From: Heterodera schachtii
Lineage: Eukaryota; Nematoda; Chromadorea; Rhabditida; Heteroderidae
Assembly (NCBI GenBank): GCA_023374025.1
Contig: SIJG01000027.1
Coordinates: forward strand, 1,071,110 to 1,135,109
DNA: 64,000 bases
Direction: 5' to 3'
This document shows, piece after piece, positions 10,636 to 22,161 of the stretch. Numbering within the stretch: the stretch's first letter is position 1; each line of letters begins with the position of its first letter. Made by a program: the position numbers and the translations under genes. The notes beneath the pieces are model-generated. The model ran no database searches. It was not told the origin of the DNA and saw nothing but the letters and a program-made list of their open reading frames with translations.

Positions 10636-12818
10636 CTGAAAACAAATAAAATTGTTATTTGAATTAATGGTTATAAATATAGATTATTTACCCTCTTATT
10701 CTTAAATTATTTTCCAAAATACATAATAGGGAATTTAACCGGGACCAGTTTTTGGAAAAACAGAAGTCCCGGTCCCGGTTTTGCCAGTCCCGGTCCCGGC
10801 GGGACTAAATAAGCACTGGTAAGAATGGGGGTCTGGGTGAAAAAAGAGAAGGGAATTGATGGAGAGGGAGAATTTTTTGAGAATAAAATAAAATAATTTA
10901 TTTATTTAAAGCATTTGCTCATATGTTTATCTGGTCTAGTGGCTAAACCTTCCGATTTTCTTTATTTTTTGCTTGGGTTCAATTCCCCACTGTGATAAAA
11001 TATTTTTCATATTTTCTTTATCATTTTTGTGTAATTGAAATTTTAATTAATAAAAAAATATTCCAACTTTACTTTAATTTTTTAAACATCCTAAAACCCA
11101 CAAATTAACTAATTGCTTAGTCATTTTTTGACTAATTCTGTTAACAAATCTCACTCAAAATTTTAAATTTTTCCCGGCGGCGCCTATCGACACCGCCGGA
11201 CCCTCCCCCCCCCCACCCCCCCCCCCCTCCCCAATGTTCCAAAATAGTTTTTGGGAAAAACCGCGCTACAAAAAAAAAATTTAAAAGCAAAAATAAAGAG
11301 ATTGTCAATTGATGGCATTAGAGTAGAGAATAAGCGGCTAATTGAGTAATCCGTGATTTTCAGTTTTTGGATAATCCGGTTAAAAATTTTTTTTTGAGTA
11401 TTTATCTGATTTAGAAAGTTGGAGGGGTGGGGGGGGGAATTTTTTTAATAATCTTTTATTACTCTGTGATTATAATTAATAAATTCAAACTAAAACCATT
11501 CCCATTTCTTTAAATGAGGCACATCTTTTTTTCGTTATCGTAATCTTTTTGATCAAATTGGAAGACGGAAATTTATTAATTAATGATTTTTTGGAAGAGT
11601 AGGGCCCAGGAAGTTCAATCAATCTCCAAAAAAGCACAATCCCAGCACGCCACCGAGAAATTTTGAAAATTTTAATAAATTTCTCCAAAATATCAATTTT
11701 TGCGTACTTGAAAAGATTTCTATTGGCGTCTCCTTAAATATTTTTGGGCAAACTTCTCCTCAAAACTTCGGGGATTCATCGAGTTTACCAAATATAGATT
11801 GCAGAATAAAAATCCGAAAATCTGAATTCAGTTACCTACATGATTAGGATAATCGACACACATCCGTTCATAACCGTCATCGCAGCACAGCCAACCTTTA
11901 GCACCGTCCAACTTTGTGCATACAGTATGCTGCCCCCCGCATTTGGACTAAAACAAAAATCAATCTTTTTCAGTAGTACACACTCGCACATCATTCCATT
12001 TTGGCACTATTTGTACATAATTAAGGGATTATACGGGCCCCGATATTTGGGCAAAAACCGCGCCCGGATATGAAAAAGTTTTTTAGATTAAATTCTAGAG
12101 AAAAAAAACAGAAAAATCAAAAATTACATAAATAAATCATTATTAAAAAAAAATTAAATTTTATTAACCAAGCCCGGGTCCGAGGCAAGGGCGTATCTAG
12201 GGGGGGGGGGGGGGGGGAAAAGGGGGGGAATTCCCACCCCCCGAAACGAAAATTTTTAAAAATTTTCCAGCAAATAATGGAAAATTTTTTCGAATTCCCC
12301 CCCCCCCAAACGAAAATTTAAAAATTTTATAGGCAATTTTCGTAACAAACAGCACTCAAATTTTCAAAATTTTTCCCGGCGGCGCTTATTGGCACCGCCG
12401 GACCTCCATTTTCCACTATTTTTACAAGTTTTTTGCCTTAAAACGGCCAAAATTGAATCAATTTTAGTGAAAAAGTGCAGTTTTTACCCAGCAGCGGGGA
12501 AAAAAAATTTCTTATTGGGTAAATAGCAAAAAAAAAAAAGGTCTTCAGGTCGGGTCCCCCCCCCCCCCCGAAAATGTTTTCTAGATACGCCCCTGGTCCG
12601 AGTACCTTTTTTCCCCTTTTTTAGTTTTTTTTTTGAAGTGGATTTAAAAAAAAAATTGTTGTACTAGTCCAACCAATCCAAATATCAATTTTCCCTAAGT
12701 TTTACAATTTTTTAAATTATTCATGCCTTTAGGGGTTTCAATATAAATTGAGTACAAATTTCGCTTTTTGTTTCTCAATACTCGTTTAATCAGCCAAATA
12801 AATATGAATTAATTGTTG
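10636..12818. other. Intergenic, fragmented repeats, poly-G/C tracts, tRNA-like piece
   Basis: No convincing gene. Visible items are a 'cccggtcccggt' repeat (10740-10805), a tRNA-like A/B box pair (10935-10990), GC-rich hairpins at about 11173-11204 and 12376-12406, long G or C homopolymers near 11206-11233, 12199-12240 and 12555-12570, and A/T-rich filler. The pairing of 'cgtatctaggggg' (about 12185) with 'tctagatacgcccc' (about 12580) marks an inverted pair enclosing one hairpin copy. Confidence 0.5.
10925..10995 (+). other. tRNA-like sequence (pseudo-tRNA or SINE head)
   Basis: Contains TGGTCTAGTGG, an A-box-like word, and GGGTTCAATTCCC, a B-box-like word with T-arm pairing, spaced about as in a tRNA gene. 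The acceptor and anticodon arms do not pair convincingly, so it is not a working tRNA gene. Confidence 0.4.
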
Positions 12819-13142
12819 TCAACCCTTCCTTACATAGCAAAGTGATTTCTTTCCATTATAAGGTATATTTCCAATAGGTACTCCAAGCCCTGCGACATCA
12901 AGGCCGCCCACAAAGCCAAATGCCGTTCCAGTTCCCAAGCCCATTGATGCGCCAGTAGCTATGAAATCACTTCTCTCCTCTCCATCGTTTCCTTCGTATG
13001 GCATGTAAGCCAATATAACATGGTCCCGCTTAAAAATATAAGCGTGTCCAGCATTGGGCACGCTTAAGAGCATGACGAGAAGCGGGAGGAGGGCGGTGAA
13101 GAGGAAACGGCAATGGGAGACGGAGTATGGCATGATCAACAA
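12819..13142 (-). CDS. Small secreted glycine-rich protein (107 aa), copy 1
   Basis: I do not recognise a named family. The N-terminus is a strong signal peptide (hydrophobic FLFTALLPLLVMLLSV, cleavage likely after AGHA near residue 33). The mature part opens with a KRDH motif followed by LAYMPY and an acidic stretch, then a Gly/Ala/Phe-rich hydrophobic segment and ends in a basic tail with one Cys. The homologue at 30786-31148 (plus strand) shares the signal-peptide end NAGHAY, KRDH-x-x-LAY-x-PY and the GK-x-x-C tail, but has a longer glycine-zipper segment. The start MLIM matches the start chosen for that copy. The two genes sit at opposite ends of an inverted duplication. A secreted or effector-like role is inference. 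Confidence 0.7.
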   Translation of the reverse strand: MLIMPYSVSHCRFLFTALLPLLVMLLSVPNAGHAYIFKRDHVILAYMPYEGNDGEERSDFIATGASMGLGTGTAFGFVGGLDVAGLGVPIGNIPYNGKKSLCYVRKG

Positions 13143-14160
13143 TATTCTTTAGAAAACTGGGGAAGAAAAATTTGGTGCAATGTCGTTATATAAAATTCGT
13201 AGCAAATGGTATAGAATTGTGGTCCTTAATTTAATTTTTTATTTATTTTGGACTCAGATTGGTTTTCGAAGGTGCTGATTAGGAATCTGACTTGGGTTTG
13301 CCCAATTCCCAACCCCTGACCCGAACTCGAACAAAAAGTTAGAATTTTTTTTCAAAAATATAAGTTTTTTATACCGGTCAAATTTTGGCACAAATAATTG
13401 CGAATTTTATACAATGAAACAATTGGAAGCATTGTTTTACATCAAAATAAATAGTTGTTAAATGAATTAGAAGCTTTTACCTCGGAAAAAATGCATCCTT
13501 GGAAAAAAATTTTAAAATTTTAATTCTAATTAAGGTCCGTGTTTAGGAATTGGGTAAATCCGAGTTAATTTCGTAAACAACAACCACGAAAACCTCCGAA
13601 ATTGAATCTGAGTCAAAAATAAAAAATAAAAATATATTTTTTAAATAAATGAGAGTCCACAACAAACCATCAAATGAAAATTTTCAACAATAAATTACCT
13701 ATGCAATTAAATTTTAATTCATGACATCATTCGATAGCTTTAAAGAGTTTTCTATTAGCCTGTAAAATTTAATTTTTTTTTTAACATATTGAACAAATTT
13801 CTGGACAAAAGTACACAATAAACTAGGTTTCCAAATATTTTTGGTCATAACTTTTTTTTGAAAATTGACGAATTTTTTTTAAAATTTTGCACACTAATAG
13901 AGATTTCGAAGAACTACCCAAATATACTCTTAAGACTATCGAATGATATCAAGAATTAAATTTTAGTTGGCTTTGAGCAAAGTTACGAGTAATTTTTTCT
14001 TAAAAATATTTTTTGATGTTTTTTTTTTATATAACGAAGTCGCACAAAAAATATTTGATTGAACTGCGATAATTTATTTTATGAATGGTGGCTTCTCAAA
14101 CTGTGTAAAATGAAGTGGGGGGGGGGGGGGGGGTGGTGTCACAATGGGTGGTCCACTGGG
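13143..14160. other. Intergenic with foldback copy 4
   Basis: Upstream region of the secreted-protein gene. It holds a GATAGCTTTAAAG-type foldback (about 13735-13985) and a poly-G run at 14117-14133. Positions 14134-14160 match, inverted, the sequence at about 30320-30350, so this is part of the left arm of the large inverted duplication. The TSD ccactggg occupies 14153-14160. Confidence 0.5.
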
Positions 14161-15380
14161 TAGTGCTGTCCGAGGTGCTAGGACGAAGTGACAAAAATAT
14201 CAGTGTGGGCGAAGTGACAAAAATATCAGTGAGAGGCTTTCAGAGGGATCGGTCATTTCAGTACGGAATAAATAAATTTAATTAATTAATAATATAATAT
14301 AATTATTGTTTTAATGATTCCTGAAACGATGAAAATTTATTTTAATAATCTTATAATAATATTTAAGGGGAAAATAGATTATTACATACGAATATTTAAA
14401 AAATTTAGGACCAAATAAAATATACAATACATGAAAAAATGGTTAGAAGGTAAAAAGACGAGTCGTTTCGGGCCAATTCGTTTTTTCTGTGTTATAAGTA
14501 TAGGGAACGTCTAACCAATAGTACTGTTCGAGACCAAAAATTTCCCGAGACTCGAGACCGAGACTCGACCCCGAGACCGAGACTCGACCCCGAGACTCGA
14601 GACCGAGACCCAAAACCCCGAGACCGAGACCATAAAATCCCGAGACCCGAGACTTTTTTTTCAAAAAATTTTCTTATTCGCTTACAAATGGTTAAAAAAA
14701 ATATTTTTGTGTATTTCTTAACAATTTTTATTTTTTTTTATTTGATTAAATTAGGTACCATAATCAATCTAAAAACGCAATTTTTTTCGCGGTTTTTGAG
14801 TCAATTTAAAAAATAAAGGGAATTTTGGAGCTCAGGCGGTGCTGATAGGCGCCGCCGGAAAAATTTTGAAAATATGAGTGAATTTGTTAACAAATTTTGT
14901 CCAAAAAATGTCGAAATTTTTGCGATTTTGAGCCAACTTTTTATAAAAATAAGGTTTTGGGTGCCGGCGGTGCCGATAGGCGCCGCCGGGGAAAATTTTT
15001 GAATTTTTAATGCACTTTGTGAACAAACTTAGTCCAAAAATAACACACCGAAAAGGGTATAATTTTGAAAATTAGAAGAAAAAAATAACTACTTGAAGGG
15101 GAACTGATCCAACGCTAAAATGTAGAACATAACCAAGAGCACAACCCACTAGATCACGGATATGAATAAGTAAAGAAGCAAAAAGTTACCAAAAAGACAT
15201 TAATTTTAAATTTACAAAAAACCAATCATTAGGGGTGTAAAAAAGTCTCGGTCTCGGTCTCGAGTCTCGAAAATCGAGACCGAGACTTAAAAACCCGAGA
15301 CCGAGACTCGAGACCGAGACCAAAAAACCCGAGACTTTTCTCGAGTCGAGACTCGAGACCGAGACTCTCGGACAGCACTA
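14161..15380. mobile_element. hAT-like non-autonomous element with CTCGAGAC repeats
   Basis: Termini TAGTGCTGTCCGAG and its inverse CTCGGACAGCACTA are flanked by an exact 8-bp direct repeat ccactggg (14153-14160 and 15381-15388). TAGNG termini and 8-bp duplications are features of hAT elements. Long inverted blocks of 'gagaccgagactcga' lie at 14525-14660 and 15240-15365. A terminal piece of the MULE-like family (ggtgctaggacgaagtgac..., gtcatttcagtacggaat) is inserted at 14174-14280, and two GC hairpins occur at 14834-14862 and 14960-14990. No transposase is present. Confidence 0.8.
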
Positions 15381-15388
15381 CCACTGGG

Positions 15389-15790
15389 TGGTCCACTTCT
15401 GCTCGCTGCTGATCAGTGTTTTGGATGGGTTTGGTGCTGTTCCCAGGATGACAAATTGTCCTCAAAACTGTGCCCTTCGCGTCCAACCCTATCCCATCAA
15501 ATCCCTTCCCATCCGCCACCCCACACAAACAGTCAATCATTAGTCAGTCCATTAATTCATTAATTTGGTTCCCAATTGGTATGATGGTGCTGCACTTGCT
15601 AACTAAATGTGGAAAGTCAATGCTAATTATCCACAGCAGCACAAAATTTTTGTGCAATGCGAAAGCAAGATAACGCTGGTCGTTTTGTTAATGCCAAATC
15701 ATCACACATTCACCCCAATTACACAGCTAAAAAACTGCTGTGCATTTTAGATCGCAAATTTGCTTTTTGTACAATAAAATAAGAAATAAT
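15389..15790. repeat. Left arm of large inverted duplication
   Basis: Sequence such as 'cttctgctcgctgctgatca' and 'atgccaaatcatcacacatt' is found again, inverted, at 29880-30345 ('tgatcagcagcgagcagaag', 'gtgtgatgatttggcatta'). The arms belong to the same duplication as the two secreted-protein genes at 12819 and 30786. No exon is evident in this piece. Confidence 0.75.
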
Positions 15791-16662
15791 TTGGTCGATA
15801 ATTAATGGAAATTTATTAAAATGATAAAGTTATTTTGGCTAGACTCATTTGTTGCTCTGTTTTTCAAAATGATACAGATGGGGGAGAATACATTATTATT
15901 ATTTTACTTTAAAGGGTGTCATGGCTAGGGATACGATTTTTAAGTGCAAAAACTGTCAAAAGGTGCTAAAATGGGAAAATTGGTGCCAAGAAGTTTCAAA
16001 TTTAGCGGTATAAAATAAAAAAATTTATTCATTTTCAGAAATTATTGGGCTCATCTTAATGGTGTTTTTTAAAAATATTACGGCTAACAGGAGTGGACCT
16101 TCACTTTATACCGTTCCACACCGTTAGTCCTAATATCACTTTATTTTTATATGCAACTTTATTTAACAATAGTCCTAATATCACTTTATTTTTATATGCA
16201 ACTTTATTTAACAAAAACAATACAATAAAATACAAAATTAGCAAAATCCAAATGGTATCGTAAAGATAACAGGGAATATTGTTGGGGTCGAACAGCGGGA
16301 ATTCCGACCTATTACAGTTTTCGGGGATTTGGAAGGGTCGGAAAACGCAAGAATAGGGATTCAAAAAGGTAGAAAAGGTCGAAGAAGTGGCGCGGAGAAA
16401 TTCGTAGTCCAATGCGCTGTGTCAAATACGCCAAAGTCGAAGCAAAATGAAGCGGCGACGAAGAACAACTTTATTTTGAACACGGAGAGAAAAGGCAAAG
16501 AAATGACGAGGGGAATTGATTGAAGAGAAATTAAAACATAATTGAAAAACGAAGTGAAGATCTAAGAAGTGAATAAAGATGGGGAAAAATAAATAAACAC
16601 AATATAATTTAAATGTAAAATGAACGCAAAAAAGGGATCGTTTCGATTAATGGTCAATTCCA
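15791..16662. other. AT-rich intergenic stretch with short tandem duplication
   Basis: No gene is recognised. A direct repeat of about 47 bp (tagtcctaatatcactttat...) occurs twice at 16124-16215. The remainder is A/T-rich. Confidence 0.5.
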
Positions 16663-17220
16663 TCACTGTATCACATTAAGCTCCTCATCGATTATCCACT
16701 TTTGGCAGACCGGCTTGTACATTTTGTGCTTCTCCCTCGTAACCACTTTCGAATCCCGCGTTGGCCTAAATATGGTTTTATTAATGAAGCAATTATTTTT
16801 AAAACTTACCTAAATCATTCTTGTAGATGAAGAATGCCGGGTCCACCTCCCCTTTCCCATAATTCAAAACCATCTCCCTGAATGTATCGTAATGCAATGT
16901 TTTATTGCTCATCTGCCCCAAAAATTTCCCCGTCGTGATCGGCTCAACATCCCTATCGTGCCAAAAAAAAATACTGTCCGTGTCCGTATACAAAATTTCT
17001 CCTCCGTTTCCCTCAGCCTCTCTCATAAATTCCAATAATTTTAACCGCGCCATACTCGTCGTCCTAAAAGTTGGTTTATATTCAGATTAAATTTCACAAT
17101 TCACCACAAGCAGATTACAATGTTGCTGGATTTGTGCTCCATCACAAAGTACTCCTTGTCCCTGTAGATCAATCTAATCGCTTCATCCGAATATTCAACA
17201 ATATCACACATCTTAATTTT
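16663..17220 (-). pseudogene. Family B DNA polymerase C-terminal fragment (Polinton-like)
   Basis: Minus-strand pieces read as the end of a protein-primed family B DNA polymerase: SDEAIRLIYRDKEYF (17190-17140), then after an intron (GTGAAT...TTTTAG) TSMARLKLLEFM and the polymerase C motif YTDTDSIFF (about 16985-16960), followed by TGKFLG, and after another intron a basic end with a stop at 16663-16665. DTDS is the metal-binding signature. The N-terminal exonuclease and motif A are missing, so this is a broken piece. Such polymerases in nematode chromosomes usually derive from Maverick/Polinton elements (family knowledge). It abuts a 5'-truncated chemoreceptor copy. Confidence 0.65.
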
Positions 17221-17499
17221 ATATCACACGCAATTTTATAATACTCCGCGCTCTATCAATCACCGCATTTTTGTTCGAACAATTTCACATCGAAAACTTC
17301 CCCTAAAATTAAAGTTAAAATTATTTTGAAAATCCTTAAATCTTACCCATAAACCAATATTAAGCATCAAATTACTGATGTACCGTAATCCTGGATTTTT
17401 TCACTTTTGCTAAATCAATAACTATTCCATATTTTTCTTTGTATTCCTCTCTCCAATATTCTTCAGCTCCTCCGTCTCAACTCCCTTCGGAAAGGGCAT

Positions 17500-19801
17500 T
17501 GATTTGGCTTTGTGAATTGGTCCACCAAATTGGGCACATTTTTTCCTCGTTGTTGTCATTTGGGCATAAATTTTGTCATTGTACTCACTGCTGACTTAAT
17601 TATGGCGGTAAATTTTGAAATTTTTATATAAATTTTCTATTCGAGAATTTAAGCCTTCAATTTTTGCTCTTAAATGTGGCATAATGGCAATGTTTTGTGC
17701 TGCTTTTGATCGCCTTTTTGCTATCGGATTGTCTTTTCAGTGAGAAAAATAAAATATATAAATGAATGGGGTTTTTTTAAGTAATTTTGGTTAATTTATA
17801 TAAAATATATTTTTTATAGGGCTGGGAAATTTAGGTAAGAAAAATCGTGAAATAGGTATTTAAATAGTACAAAAAAGCTCAAAATAACGTATTAAGTGCG
17901 CAAAAATTTAAGGTATTTACTAGAGACCGGAGCAGGATTGGTCATTTTTGGACAAAATCAGTTACGAAATTGACAAAATTTTCCAAAAAATTTTCAGACG
18001 GCGCCTATCGGCACAGCCGGACCTCTTTGTTCCTAGTTTTTAGAAAAAACTGCGCCGGAAAAAACTGGTTTTGAAAAAAATAGTCAAATTTATGGACCAT
18101 TAACAGATTTGATTCCCGATCTCTTTTTACCCTCTGATCCATTCGGAAAATCTTAGTCGCCCCTTTTAATGCATCCCGCCAGCCCAAAAAAAATTTATTT
18201 TCCAAAATATCAGGTATTTTTTTTTTGGAAATTTTTTGAAATTTAATTGATTTTTTTTTAAATTTTCAAAATCCCGCAATCCCGCGCGGGATCCCGCAAT
18301 TTTTAAATGCGGGATTTGCGGGATTAATCCCGCGGGATCCGGTCCGGCAAAAGATTTTGAATTCCAATCCTGCAGCAGGATCCGCAAATTAGACTTTTGT
18401 GCAGGATCCGGCAGGATTTCATTGATTTTTTGAAAATTATGAAGAACAGAATGCCAAAATTTTTGAATAAATTTATAATAAATTCAATCAAATTAGACCC
18501 AATTTTCATCTCAATTTTACCTAGAATTTGCAAAAAAAAATTTCCCGGCGGCGCCTTCGGCACCGCCGGACCGGCTTTTATTTATTAATACTGTAGAAAT
18601 GAGTCAAAAAGTGCGACATTTGGTCATTTTTGGACAAAATCAGTTACGAAATTGACAAAATTTTCCAAAAAATTTTCAGACGGCGCCTATCGGCACAGCC
18701 GGACCTCTTTGTTCCTAGTTTTTGAAAAAATTGCGCCGAAAAAAAGCATTTTTGAAATGTAAAAATTATTCAAATTTATGGACCATTAACAGATTTGATT
18801 CCCGATCTCTTTTTACCGTCTGACCCATTTGAAAAATCTTAGTCGCCCCTTTTAATGCATCCCGCCAACCCCTAAAAATTTCTTTTTCAAATTGTCAGGC
18901 ATTTTTTCTTTTTTGGAAAATTTTTGAAATTTAATTGAAATTTTTTCAAAATTTCCAAAAATCCGCAATCCTGCGCAGGATCCGGCAAATTTTGAATGCA
19001 GGATTTGCAGGATTGCCGGATTTGCAGGATTAATCCGGCCGGATCCGGTCCGGCAAAAAATTTTGAATTCCAATCCTGCAACAGGATCCGCAAATTTGAA
19101 ATTTCCGGTCTCTAGTATTTACCTAACATTCTCAGCCTTATTTATTTATATAAATTATTTTATTTTTTAGACATTTGGTCATTTTCACAAAATACAAATG
19201 CCAATATTGTTCAGCTATTTATTTCTTTGCATAAATTACGGAGCTTTCAATGTGTATACTATGCTAACATTTGCTTTCCAAAATGCGGGAAAGTATGGCG
19301 CAATTTAATTAAATTATGAATTATATATATATTTTTTTTTAATTTTTAGGCCAACCACTGGCGCCATGTCCGAAACTTTTCAAGACCATCATGTACATGA
19401 AGTGTTTATTAATGGCATTTACATTCTTTCTCTGTGCTGCACCTGTTGTTATGTGGCAATTTTTGTGATTATCCGATGCAAAAAATTTGGTATATTATTA
19501 TTTTTTTGCACATTTTGCTTCAAATTCGAATTTTTTTTTCTTTTTACAGTAAGCCAACAGACGAACACACGACTGTTACGGTCATTGGTCATCATTTTGT
19601 CCATTAATGTTGGAGGATATTCCTTCACTATGCTTTTGTACACGTTCATACATGCAGTTGGCCCACTTTTTGGGTAAGGAAAACTTAATTTAGTCTCTTT
19701 TTTTATTTATTTTTAAAAGGTCGCCAATTCGATTTTGGCAATTTGGTTTTATTGCTGGCATTCTGTTGAATATTCGAACGCTGTTGTCCTATATGTTTGC
19801 A
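17500..19801 (+). pseudogene. srsx-like chemoreceptor pseudogene (copy 1)
   Basis: Homologous to the receptor genes at 42306, 46495 and 59963. Exons 1-2 are absent; exon 3 starts inside at about 17500 and has lost bases relative to the intact copy (frame broken at about 17545). Exon 4 (17668-17743) reads FDRLFAI. Exon 5 (19171-19292) is one base short. Exon 6 (about 19350-19486) and exon 7 (19550-19675) are well preserved, exon 8 (about 19721-19801) has an internal deletion, and exons 9-10 are missing. A 1.2-kb hAT-like element occupies the intron between exons 4 and 5. It cannot make a receptor. Confidence 0.85.
17921..19114. mobile_element. hAT-like element inside receptor pseudogene intron
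   Basis: Termini TAGAGACCGG and CCGGTCTCTA are flanked by an exact 8-bp repeat gtatttac (17913-17920 and 19115-19122). The interior holds two related tandem halves (about 17935-18590 and 18620-19100), each with the 'ggcgcctatcggcac' GC hairpin and 'gcgggatttgcgggatt'-like wording. No transposase is visible. Confidence 0.85.
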
Positions 19802-20286
19802 GGTCATTTATCATTAGGGCTTATATTTATAGGTGCTAGAAAGTGCCAAAATAGGTAGGTTTTAGGTTCTAAAAAACCCTCCAAAATAGGTGCTAAAAAT
19901 AGATAAAATCTGAGATTTGAAGAGGTTTTAAAAAAAAATAGCTTTGCCGAAGTTTTTTTTAAAAACCAGCAAATGAGAGATTTTTGACAAAAAATTTTCA
20001 TAAATTTTCCAGAAATAAATTAATTTTCAAATCTTGATACATATCTGATTTCTTTCAATAGCACTAAGTTTTTTCTATTATGCTGCAAAATTTCTTAAAA
20101 TTTCTAATAAAATTATCACTTGAGAAATTCAAAAATCAGATTTTTTGAACATTTTTGGTCACAACTGATTTCTGAATTCTATCAAAGTCACGGTCCAAAG
20201 CGCGAAATGATTTTATAATCGAATCGGTAAATCAAGTTACATTTCTCCGATCAGATTCCGATGGCATGTCATCGATCGATCTTTTA
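19802..20286. other. AT-rich intergenic stretch
   Basis: Holds a fragment of the hAT-like repeat (attagggcttatatttatagg..., 19816 on) and a partial GATAGCACTAAG-type foldback arm at about 20050-20165. No gene. Confidence 0.45.
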
Positions 20287-20458
20287 AGGCACAAAATCTT
20301 CCAAAAACATTTCTTTGCCGTAATTGAAATAGTCATTGCTAAGCAATTCCATTTGGTGCTTCGCCATATTTCCGACTCGTTCCTTCACTTTCTGGCAATT
20401 GTCCTTGGGTTTGAAACGGCGTCCAGGCTTGGCATTATTTGCGTGTTCAAATAACCTG
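20287..20458 (-). CDS. Possible terminal exon of an unknown gene
   Basis: A minus-strand open segment after a good acceptor (TTCAG) encodes about 57 residues of mixed, basic composition (GRRFKPKDNCQKVKERVG near the start; ends FLEDFVP and a stop at 20287). Another coding-looking minus piece (ALGRLNVLLMKRLCDAFC) lies at 20785-20878, but its donor phase does not clearly match. I do not recognise either. They could be remnants of a transposon or of a host gene. Confidence 0.3.
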
Positions 20459-21122
20459 AATTACGAATATAAAAATGAAAATTTATTTTTATTTACATAT
20501 CATAATCGTATTCTTCAGAAAAAAATTGAATTTATATGTTTATCTGAATATTTTTCTTTAAAAACATTACAAAAATTTGCATTTTTCTTCAAAATTACAA
20601 AACCGAAAATATTCTAAATAAATATACCAAAAAATATTAAATATGGAGCCCTTTGAAATGATAATAATTAAAAATCGAAAAAAATAAATTATAAATAGTA
20701 TATAAAATATTTTGTCAAAATTATATAAAAATATTTAATAAATTCCTAGTAATTAATAATAATAAAAACGAATAAATCATTTACTTTTCAAACTTTTTGC
20801 ACGCAAATTCGAGCAGAAGGCATCGCAAAGGCGTTTCATCAGCAAAACATTGAGGCGGCCTAAGGCAGTGAAAAAAAAGGGTGCGTAGGCATTATTTAAA
20901 GAACATCAATATGAACTTTAATATAATAACAAAAACATTGCCGAGTTCGTTTTTCGTTATCCCCCCGGGGGAGGATCCCATTTTAAAGCCGGCGCCGCCA
21001 ACAACCCAATAATTGATGCTTCAAAAAGCCCCCGCCCCCAAATTAATTCATTGCGTTGTTTTTCATGTTCCCCTCCCTCAGCTATAATTTTGTAAAAATA
21101 TATTTTATCAATTATAAAGTTA
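20459..21122. other. AT-rich intergenic stretch
   Basis: Apart from the possible exon at 20785-20878 (minus), nothing is recognised. The 3' flank of the next gene (minus strand) is here. Confidence 0.4.
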
Positions 21123-21710
21123 TTAATATTTATGAATATTATACATCGCCAAGGGCAGGCGCCGCTTTTCGTTGCCAAAGTTGACGCCCTGCTCACCAAA
21201 TTGGCATTGGCACAAGTATTTATCGCCGGGAAATCTTGCCGCAATTGCAACACAATCATTGCTTCTCGCGCAACTCCAAACCATCATACTTTTCTTGTCT
21301 AGAAGAATATGGAGTCGGTAATTAACTAATTAGGTAATTAACAAGTTTAAAAGACGAAATGTCTGTTGAAAGTATTTTTAGGAGTGAAAAAGTAATTATA
21401 TAAAGAAATTTTTTGTAATTAGTTTAAGATTGCCGACTGATGAACTTAGCTGTGGTACCGAATGCCGTGGCAGGGAAATAAAATTGCTTCATCCCCCGGG
21501 GTACAATTGAATACACATACAGTAGTATATTCGGCACTTTACCGTCAACCATTGTTTTACCTGTACAGTTTGTGACCGATGTACAACTTGCGACAAAGCA
21601 AAATTTGTCCTCCTTATTGCATTGGCCATTCTCAACCTTGCCATATCCATTGTGGTCGTAGTGGCCAATCAAGCAATTCATAACTTTAATTAGTTTTTTG
21701 CAATTCAAAA
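21123..21710 (-). CDS. Cys-rich secreted family, exons 2-3 (locus m2)
   Basis: Two exons with conserved phase-1 splicing. Exon 2 is 21710-21561 (VLNC..., then GQC, KFC, ASC and NC-TG). Exon 3 is 21298-21123: it opens MMVWSC, then NDC, then the diagnostic CQCQFG with FGNEK shortly after, and a stop at 21123-21125. The intervening intron is 21299-21560, starting GTAAAA and ending TTCTAG. Both exons keep the cysteine order of the complete paralogs at 22162-24335 and 25952-27258. No signal-peptide exon is visible between 21711 and 22160, so the gene is either 5'-truncated or has a distant first exon. The protein would be small and disulfide-rich; the function is unknown. Confidence 0.65.
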
Positions 21711-22050
21711 CTTTGGTTGTTTTAATTAGAGGTCGGCATTACGAAAAAAGGCTGAACCTGGATTTCCTGGGCAAAAATCCAGGAAAATCCAGGTCCAGGA
21801 AAATTTGGGATTTTGGCACACCAAAAATAAATAATAAACTCATATCAGAAATATTTTGAAGTTTTTAAAAATTTTGCACATATATTTGCTTGTAATAAAA
21901 ATGTGTTTGAAAAAATGCGTTATAAAATTTTAAAATAATGAAAAAATTGTTTATTGTATACCAATTACTTAATTTTTAAAAAGCTGTGGGATAATTTTGA
22001 AGTTAAGTAATTTATGTGCCGAACTGACCCAGGCCCCCTACTGCTGATGG
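21711..22050. other. Short repeat-bearing spacer
   Basis: Holds a 'ccaggaaaatccaggtccagg' repeat (21775-21805) and A/T-rich sequence. No exon is seen. Confidence 0.4.
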
Positions 22051-22125
22051 GTGCCCGTAGCTCAGTTGGTCAGAACATTGCTCGGAAAGAAAGGTCGTGG
22101 GTTCGAGTCCCACCGGATGACTATC
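22051..22125 (+). other. tRNA-like pseudogene
   Basis: A perfect T-arm (GTGGG TTCGAGT CCCAC) and a near-complete D-arm (TAGCTCAGTTGGTCAGA) are present. The anticodon arm is about three bases short, and the acceptor stem has mismatches (GTGCCCG against CGGATGA). It keeps the internal A and B boxes but is not a functional tRNA. No CCA is encoded. Confidence 0.6.
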
Positions 22126-22161
22126 TTTTTATTTATCTCTTAAATATTGATTCTATAGAGC

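Noticed and set aside
14443..15540. Minus-strand frames rich in Gly-Leu-Glu-Ser repeats
   Set aside because: They are translations of the gagaccgagactcga repeat inside the hAT-like element.
17400..17580. Upstream exon of the DNA polymerase (minus-strand MTTTRKKCAQFGG frame)
   Set aside because: It is antisense to exon 3 of the receptor pseudogene, so the frame is a shadow.
22051..22125. Functional tRNA gene
   Set aside because: The anticodon arm is about three bases short and the acceptor stem is mispaired, so I list it only as tRNA-like.
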